A DNA stretch of 64,000 bases from Porphyridium purpureum (taxonomy: Eukaryota > Rhodophyta > Bangiophyceae > Porphyridiales > Porphyridiaceae): NCBI GenBank assembly GCA_008690995.1, contig VRMN01000010.1, forward strand, positions 620,001 to 684,000, in the 5' to 3' direction. The translations under genes and the position numbers were made by a program. Positions 58,225 to 64,000 of this stretch are shown one piece after another (position 1 is the first letter of the stretch; each line of letters opens with the position of its first letter). Below the pieces are notes generated by a model. That model did not search any database and was not told the DNA's origin. It was given only the letters and a program-made list of their open reading frames with translations.

Positions 58225-59572
58225 AAAAAAAACGTCTCAAACAATTAGCACACTTCAAAATTTGTCCATTTTCATAGTAAACCATGGAATTTTAATGTGA
58301 AGACATGTTTTGGAGGGGGAAATAGATTGCTCAAACAAATAGCACATCAGCGTTTTGGCGCGCCGGGCGGCGGCCAGTCAACAAGAAGAGGGCGATTTCG
58401 GGCGGGAGATGGGGCGCGCGGGTGCGTTGACCGAGGCGGAGAAGCGTGGCATCTGGGGATGGCGCGCGGAGGGGCTGAAATTGTCCGATATAGCCACACG
58501 CGCGGATCGGTCCAGAAATGCCGTAAAACGCTTTCTGGACCAGCCCGACGCGACCCCAGGCTACGTCAGCAATCAGAATGCCCGTATATTTACAGAACCC
58601 GCCAAAACGCGCGTTTCGAATAAACTTAGAGCGGCTCCTAGGAGCCCTCTAAAGGCTCTCACAATGCAGGTCAATACCGGCAGGTCCCAAAGGAAGCCGG
58701 TAAGCCGTGAGACAGTGAGGCACAATATGGCCAATAATATGTCCTTTCGGCGTGCCATCGTCAGGGAGCCTCTTTCCCGTGAGAATCGGCTGCGTCGCGT
58801 GGCATTTGCCATGCAAAATCTGAATAAAATTGAGGAGCATAGAAAGATCATCTACACGGATGAAAAGAAGTTCAATTTAGATGGCCTCGATGGGTATTCT
58901 GACCAGTGAGTCCCGACAGGAGAGCTCCCGGATCGAGTCCGCCGTCATACGGGCGGCGGAAGTGTTATGTTTTGGATGGCAATTTCTTCCGCTGGGAAGA
59001 TGGCGCTCCTGAAGACCCCAGCAAGGATCACTTCAGAAAACTATGTGGCCATGCTGGAGTCCTCTCGAGTGGCGACCATCTTCAGTGAAACCCATCCAGA
59101 AGGATGGACATTCATGCAGGACAATGCCCCTGCTCATGCGGCGCGGAATACAAAGTCCTTCGCGCGCGAAGGATGGCATGTAATGGATTGGCCAGCGTAC
59201 TCGCCAGACCTGATCCCGGTGGAGAACGTGTGGAGCATAATGTCGCGCCGAGTTTACGCGGGAAACAGGCAGTATGAGTCTCTTTCAGAGGTGGAGGCTG
59301 AAATCATGAAAGTGTTGGCGTCGGTCACGAACGCAGAGGTTCGGAGCAGTCTGACGGGGTGGAATGCACGTCTACACCGGTGCGTGGACAAGGAGGGCGC
59401 GAACGTCAAGAACTTTTAGTCCTTAGAGCTCCATATAGTCTCTCTTTGTCAAGTGTCCTATTTGTTTGAGCATTCTGTTTCCCCCTCCGAAACATGTCTT
59501 CATAATAAAACTTCATAATTTAGTATGAGATAGGACAAATTTTGCGGTGTCCTATTTGTTTGAGACGCACTT
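58225..59572 (+). mobile_element. Tc1/mariner transposon with long IR/DR-type ends
   Basis: About 1,348 bp. Each end is an inverted repeat of about 115 bp (58233-58347 and 59453-59569) that itself carries two related copies of a (T/C)TCAAACAAATAG.ACA word, one outermost and one innermost, like the IR/DR arrangement known from Sleeping Beauty-type Tc1 elements. TA lies just outside both ends (58223-58224 and 59573-59574). Inside is one transposase gene broken by a single in-frame stop. The arms differ at perhaps one position in six, so this copy is older than the Tc1 element at 17.3 kb. Confidence 0.85.
58409..59419 (+). pseudogene. Tc1-type transposase with one nonsense codon
   Basis: The transposase is recognisable end to end. 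The ATG at 58409 (MGRAGALTEAEKRGIWGWRAEG) opens a helix-turn-helix region. The catalytic parts are Asp in IIYTDEKKF, Asp in FMQDNAPAH and Glu in DLIPVENVW, with 33 residues between the last two. A single TGA at 58907-58909 lies between the first and second catalytic blocks (after DGYSDQ). The frame then continues in phase through TGGGSVMFW to the stop at 59417-59419. No other disruption is visible. It is only distantly related to the transposase at 17577-18611. Confidence 0.88.
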
Positions 59573-60179
59573 TAAGTGTGCGGTCCGGTTACCTTTAGGG
59601 TCTAGTTGTGGGGTACTTAACCTCCGCCGCTTTACGGCGGGGATTAGATTTAGAACGAGGGAAGAAGAGGGGATAGGGAGCGTAAAGAGGTTGGATATGG
59701 ACGCTTCGGGTCTGGGACAAATACAGGCGATTGGGGCAACGCCCTTCCTCCTCCGTCCCCAATCCTGACATACAAAATAGCGGGTGAACAGTGTGGCATG
59801 CCCGAAAAGCCAGGGAAGGAGACCGTGAAAGCATCGGCGCAACGTATTGTGCCATGGGGGCGTGCAAGTGCTCGCGAGCCGACGTCTTGAAATTCGAGCG
59901 CCGGACTGCCGAGTGAGCTAAGCGGCAAGCGGCGCAGATCCTGCGCGACTAAACGCGAGAGCGTGAGTGGATCGTGCGCGCGTATGCGGCCAAGGGAAAC
60001 GTGCAGCGCAAGAAGCAGAAGAATGTGCGTCGGGCTGAAATTGTCCGTATTCGACAAGAAACTGTGCATGATGAGTACACTGCACATTAACGGGCTGCAC
60101 CGAGGTCGATACGGTCAGGCAATCTAGTTCGGTGAACAGAATGCCGCGAATTGGTGGATATTACTGATATAAATCTACT
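59573..60179. other. Region between the mariner and copia elements
   Basis: No gene is recognised. Open frames on both strands here (for example 59650-60087, -) have no domain and look like compositional artefacts. The copia 3' LTR probably begins near the right edge. Confidence 0.4.
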
Positions 60180-60293
60180 TTACGTTTGCCTTTCATGCAA
60201 TTCGCCGGTCGGCCTCCGTGCCCGGTGCAACGCGCAGGCTCTTTGCCTTCGCCGGAGATTCCCTCAATTAAACGAATGGAGCATCGTTTACTT

Positions 60294-63248
60294 CTATATC
60301 TTAAGCCAAAAACCTCTGCCTCTATCTCTCTTGCTTCTCGCGTCTGCCGTGCGCTCCACTCGCCCTTTTATGCTCATCGTCCCCACGGGAAACTGTGCAA
60401 TCCGAAACCGCGTAATCCGAAACCGTGCCACCTGAAACTGTGCCTCTTGAGTTGGAGTGGGTTGTCGAATTCCAGCATTCCCCCTGACACCAACTCCTAC
60501 CTTGAAAACTTTTCTTGCACGCCGGAATATGTCAGTGCTCACGTCCTTCGTCAGAATGTCTGCTATGTTACTTGCTGACGGTGTGAAGTACAGACCGGAG
60601 CCATCGATGTCATCGTATATTTCATTCAGAACCGCAAGCCTTGCCCCGTCATGTCTCTCCAGATGCCTCAGGGCTGTAGAGTAGCCGCGCTTGACCGCAC
60701 TACGCGCGGCCTCGTTGTCGATGAAGGTCGAGGAGCTCGGCTGCTTCCCGAAGAAGCTGCGCACAATGCTTGCGCAAGGAAGAAGTCCCCGCGTTGTCCC
60801 AGCATGTAGAGCAACCAGCTCTGCCTCGGTAGAGCTTGCGGCAGCGCGGCCTTGCCGCTTAGTATTCCAGTCGACAAGCCTGCCCAGCAGGAAAACGCAC
60901 CATCCTCCCGTTGATTTTCGAGTCCGCAGACACCCTGCACAGTCCGAGTCTGTGAACAATAAAAGATCTGGAGTCCCATCACGTAGGTTGCCCTCGAGGC
61001 ACAGCACAGATTCCACGTGATAGTAAAGGTACGCGAGTATTCTCCTCAATCGTGCGTCGGCTTCTTCGTCCCGCTTGTCCGTGAACGTTGCGAGCCTGTG
61101 CACCGCGTAACTGATGTCTGGTCTCGATGTTCTCGCCAGCCATAGCAGCCGGCCTATTGCTTCACCTTGCCAACCTGTGCAAGGTGCTGTCTCCCCGCCA
61201 CTGGCCGCTCCTTCATCAATCAGCTTCTTGATGGTTTCAGTGTCGACGGTGGGAGTCGTGACTTTTCTTGGCTTTGTGCTGAAGCAGTATTCGACGTATC
61301 TCGCTAGTATCAGCTTAGCATAGGTGCTGTTTTCGAGCATGAGTTTGTTGTTTTCAAGGAACAGATTCATTCCGAGGAAACGGGCGGGCACCTCTTTCGT
61401 CGCCGCATTGATGAAGCACACCGGCTTCGTGATGCTGAAGTCCGACCTTAGTTCGTCCAGGACGTCGCAGATTTCTTTCCGCGGCCCTGTGACAATGCCG
61501 TCGGCGACATACAAAGTCAGACTCAACTTATGCCCGTTGATCTCGCGATAAAAAGTGTTCATCTCCGTCTCCATTGCGTTCCATCCTCGCGCCGACATTT
61601 TTCTCATTGCGTCAACTTGATACACGCTGCCAGAAGCCGGCAGACCATACAAAGCCTTCAGGCACGGCACCACTGGTTGGTTCAAAGTCGCCCAATCAAG
61701 ATCCCACGCCTCCCTTGGTAGTATAAGAAAAATTGGCGGGCCAGTGAGACGAGCTCCTAGATATGCTGCCTCGAAATCAAAAATCCCCGCATCGTGATCT
61801 AGTGCCCTTGCCAAAACTAGATTTGATTTCACCGCCAGCAGAGAAGCTGGTGCAACGTATGGAAACTCGAGCTCGTCTTTCACATTTCGCCCAGTGGCGT
61901 CGCGTAAGACACAGCCTTGGGCGACTAGGCGTGCCTTCCATTCGGCTTGCCCGTCGAGTTCAGAATTCTTCAGAGCATGCACAAACTTCACGCGTACGAA
62001 CAAAGCCCCCGGTATCTTTTCGGCCTCTCTCTTTTCCATCACCTGTGTGGGTTCCCAAGTCTTAAATCTCTTGATAGTCTCTAATTCACGATGTCGCGCG
62101 CTTATAGCTTCCTTCGAGGCCAACATGTCGGGGTCGATAACCAACTGCGTCAGGAAGCACAGATCCGCACGATAGCGCGTCGGCATTCGAATATCACGCC
62201 CGCTCCTTGTCGACTTTATGAAAGCAGACGGTGTTTCAGTTTGCCACCCGCGAACTCGATTGCGGACAATGCCCAGAGAATCGTCTTGCGGCGTCGACGG
62301 GGCTGGCACACCTCCGCTTTCCACGGTCGCGATAGAGCTCTCCGTCGAGGCCTCTTCGTCGTCAAGAGGGATATCCTGGTCTTCGTCCTCACAGTCGACT
62401 TGCCCCATCGTTGTCTGCATAGGGTCTCCATTTTCGCTTACAACTCGAACATTTGTACTCACTACTATGCCCTCATTTAATTGCACCCTGTATACATGTG
62501 GTCTTGTTCCATACCCAACGATGCGTCCTGCCTTGCCTTGTGGATCCAACTTTTCCGCTTGCGTGTCCAGCACTATGCACTTCGCACCAAACACGTTCAG
62601 GTGGCTAACATCTGGCCGCCTTCCGAAGAACGCCTGCCACGGAGTGCACGTCAGGTCATCTACAGCTGTCCTGTTGCGCGCATGATTCACAGCCAGAAGA
62701 GCTTCATTCCAAAGTTGTTTTCCCATGCCCGATGCCCGCAAAACTGTTCTTAGTTTTTCGAGCAGGGTCCGGTTCAGCCGTTCCGCACGCCCGTTCATTT
62801 GCGGCGTATACGGTGGCGCAAGCTCGTGCGCAATACCGTTGTCTGCAAACCATTCTTCCATCTTCCTTGACACGAACTCGCCTCCATTGTCGGAACGGAT
62901 GCGTCTCACCTTTCGCCCCGATTGCCTCTCTAAATATTTGAGTGTCCTTGTAAGTACGGCGAAAGACTCATCCTTGTTCTTAATGGGTTGCGCGACAGAA
63001 AGACGCGTGGCATCATCGTATAAAGTGACGAAGTATCTGGATCCATCATGCGCGGGGGGACTTATGGGCCAGCATATGTCAGTGTGGATTAAATCCAAGG
63101 GGGCTTGTGCGCAGGTATCTGTAGCCGGAAAGACACGCCTCGAATGCTTGAAATCAAGACATGCCGTCCAGCTCTCGTGCATGCTCACTTTTTCTCCGAC
63201 GATTTCAGCGTCCACGCCGTCCACCATACCCAATACCTCTTCCAACAT
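60294..63248 (-). CDS. Copia Pol (integrase to RNase H)
   Basis: A long open stretch of about 984 residues. It carries the GAG-pre-integrase tail, an integrase core (residues 50-200: HTDICWP, RSDNGGEF, PQMNGRAERLN), a Ser/Thr-rich linker, reverse transcriptase (about 420-640, with a TLYVADGIVTG active-site region), and RNase H (about 760-880: FTDSDCAG and SSTEAELVALHAG). It runs into the 3' LTR. It is part of the copia fossil and is well preserved over this length. Confidence 0.82.
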   Translation of the reverse strand: MLEEVLGMVDGVDAEIVGEKVSMHESWTACLDFKHSRRVFPATDTCAQAPLDLIHTDICWPISPPAHDGSRYFVTLYDDATRLSVAQPIKNKDESFAVLTRTLKYLERQSGRKVRRIRSDNGGEFVSRKMEEWFADNGIAHELAPPYTPQMNGRAERLNRTLLEKLRTVLRASGMGKQLWNEALLAVNHARNRTAVDDLTCTPWQAFFGRRPDVSHLNVFGAKCIVLDTQAEKLDPQGKAGRIVGYGTRPHVYRVQLNEGIVVSTNVRVVSENGDPMQTTMGQVDCEDEDQDIPLDDEEASTESSIATVESGGVPAPSTPQDDSLGIVRNRVRGWQTETPSAFIKSTRSGRDIRMPTRYRADLCFLTQLVIDPDMLASKEAISARHRELETIKRFKTWEPTQVMEKREAEKIPGALFVRVKFVHALKNSELDGQAEWKARLVAQGCVLRDATGRNVKDELEFPYVAPASLLAVKSNLVLARALDHDAGIFDFEAAYLGARLTGPPIFLILPREAWDLDWATLNQPVVPCLKALYGLPASGSVYQVDAMRKMSARGWNAMETEMNTFYREINGHKLSLTLYVADGIVTGPRKEICDVLDELRSDFSITKPVCFINAATKEVPARFLGMNLFLENNKLMLENSTYAKLILARYVEYCFSTKPRKVTTPTVDTETIKKLIDEGAASGGETAPCTGWQGEAIGRLLWLARTSRPDISYAVHRLATFTDKRDEEADARLRRILAYLYYHVESVLCLEGNLRDGTPDLLLFTDSDCAGCLRTRKSTGGWCVFLLGRLVDWNTKRQGRAAASSTEAELVALHAGTTRGLLPCASIVRSFFGKQPSSSTFIDNEAARSAVKRGYSTALRHLERHDGARLAVLNEIYDDIDGSGLYFTPSASNIADILTKDVSTDIFRRARKVFKVGVGVRGNAGIRQPTPTQEAQFQVARFRITRFRIAQFPVGTMSIKGRVERTADARSKRDRGRGFWLKI
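60399..60426. repeat. Direct repeats in the copia LTR
   Basis: Two copies of AATCCGAAACCG are followed by a diverged third (CACCTGAAACTG). The complement GGTTTCGGATTA recurs at about 63638-63649 in the LTR-like insert. They may be promoter or enhancer repeats of the element. Confidence 0.45.
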
Positions 63249-63319
63249 TGACGGGCATGGATGGTAAAATCGTCAGTGCCACAATCAGTGCTGGTCCCCA
63301 CTTATCGAGACTACAAATG

Positions 63320-63660
63320 CCTTCGGCGTCTCCCTGAACCGATAGACGCAGCCGAGTTTGCTCCTAGGCTCCGTCAACAACATGCGACCTGTTACCAATG
63401 CTGTGCCTTTTTACTCTCTCTCTTCTCTCCTTACCTCTTCTCTCTCCGAGCAAGACCTGACCGGTTGGTCCGGGCAGGCGCGTCGCCTTTTTATACCCTT
63501 ACTTCCACCAGGGACAGCAAGGCGCCAAGAGAAATGACAATGCAAATCATTGGCATTTCTGCGCGCGTCTAGAAGTTTCCGGAACCTCTAGAAGCTTCTA
63601 GAAACGGTTAAACGGTCTACCGATTTAACGGCTTACCGGTTTCGGATTAACCGGACCGTT
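63320..63660. mobile_element. LTR-like insert within the copia fossil
   Basis: This segment separates two parts of the copia pol region and has no coding content. It has a pyrimidine-rich run (about 63404-63445), a TATA-like CTTTTTATACCC (about 63489), inverted words (CTAGAAG/CTTCTAG) and AACGG/AACCGG clusters near its right end. This composition closely parallels the gypsy LTR. The exact ends and target duplication could not be fixed. A solitary LTR is the best reading. Confidence 0.4.
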
Positions 63661-64000
63661 CTAGGTGACTGGGGTCGAACAGATAACACGACCGCCGTTG
63701 CTTGTTACGCACGCGTCCTCGATGAAGGATACCTTGGCTCCGCTTGCCACAACTTGCCGCACCAAGAGCAGGCTTTCCTCCAAATCTTTCACGTAGCGCC
63801 CTGTCCACGCATACACCCTCTCCGAGGATGACGAACGCTTCCATGCTCGCGGTTGAACGCCTGCCCTCAGCAACGAGAATGTTTCTCTCGCAACGAGCCG
63901 TCCGACAAAGAAGCTCCAGGTTAGGAGTCCTGTGAGACGTTGCGCCGCTATCCAGGATAAAACCGCACCGTCTCGCTTGCTCGTCGAGACGAAAGGCGTC

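Larger units (their letters stand above)
60180..64000 (-). mobile_element. Ty1/copia fossil, interrupted by an LTR-like insert; continues past the window
   Basis: On the minus strand, protease-like content (FILDSGATSHRTPN, about 63890-63960) lies at the right edge, followed by an LTR-like insert (about 63320-63660) and then a long integrase, reverse transcriptase and RNase H frame (60294-63248). A polypurine tract (about 60478-60487) abuts an LTR beginning TGCTGGAATTCG at 60477 and running left to about 60180. The 5' LTR and gag lie outside the window or are lost. It differs in sequence from the copia at 2.1-7.9 kb, so it is a second family. It is broken at a few places. Age is unknown because the LTR pair cannot be compared. 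Confidence 0.75.

Noticed and set aside
59650-60087. Minus-strand frame of 145 codons
   Set aside because: No recognisable domain, low-complexity Ser/Pro/Arg composition, and competing frames on the other strand.
1-64000. CRISPR arrays, rRNA genes, bacterial operons or Shine-Dalgarno-led genes
   Set aside because: None was seen. Repeats are minisatellites, LTRs and inverted repeats, and gene spacing is eukaryotic.

Overview
This is nuclear DNA from a unicellular photosynthetic eukaryote, most likely a red microalga of the Porphyridium type (inference). Host genes are long single frames with very few introns. They include a plastid-type uroporphyrinogen-III synthase, a PPR protein with an N-terminal transit-like segment, a CASTOR/POLLUX-type RCK channel, and several secretory-pathway genes that fit a heavily modified extracellular polysaccharide. 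No prokaryotic operons, rRNA genes, CRISPR arrays or confident tRNA genes were seen.

Layout. 1-2130 holds no recognisable gene. 2131-7917 is a nearly whole Ty1/copia element with a 5-bp target duplication (GTAAG). About 7925-17045 is a nest: a Merlin (ISXO2/IS1016-type) DNA transposon whose transposase is split by a very young chromovirus-type Ty3/gypsy element (8640-16253). One LTR of that element is in turn split by a 1.39-kb terminal-inverted-repeat DNA element (8901-10286). 17326-18874 is a Tc1/mariner element with a whole transposase. 19378-21336 is a decayed Crypton-like tyrosine recombinase. 23328-25033 is a broken kinase-like gene with an MLKL-like layout. 

26-56 kb is the host gene block: GT47 exostosin-like transferase (26142-27629, -), zinc-ribbon protein (28852-29763, -), a spliced LSm protein (29975-30473, +), a large secreted malectin/beta-propeller/Kelch protein (30717-36005, -), four tandem SYLF (Ysc84-like) paralogues (37028-41710, +), a WD40 protein (41930-43447, -), a sulfotransferase (44327-45169, +), a PPR protein (45387-47795, +), a membrane-anchored methyltransferase-like protein (47866-49158, -), uroporphyrinogen-III synthase (49432-50577, +), a possible tail-anchored unknown protein (50661-51488, -), an RCK-type ion channel (51869-54253, -) and an RsmB/NSUN rRNA methyltransferase (54549-56027, -). 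A degraded copia piece lies at 27930-28590. 

56-64 kb is mostly mobile DNA again: a gag-like fossil (56560-57420), a Tc1/mariner element with long inverted repeats and one nonsense codon (58225-59572), and a copia fossil (about 60180-64000) interrupted by an LTR-like insert.

The host genes share a theme rather than an operon. GT47, sulfotransferase, membrane methyltransferase-like and secreted malectin/Kelch proteins could all act on Golgi-made extracellular sulfated polysaccharide. The most unusual non-coding signal is a GTACAGT/ACTGTAC motif, often palindromic, that occurs in a divergent host promoter (49304-49321), in another host gene's upstream region, and inside the gypsy element and its LTRs.
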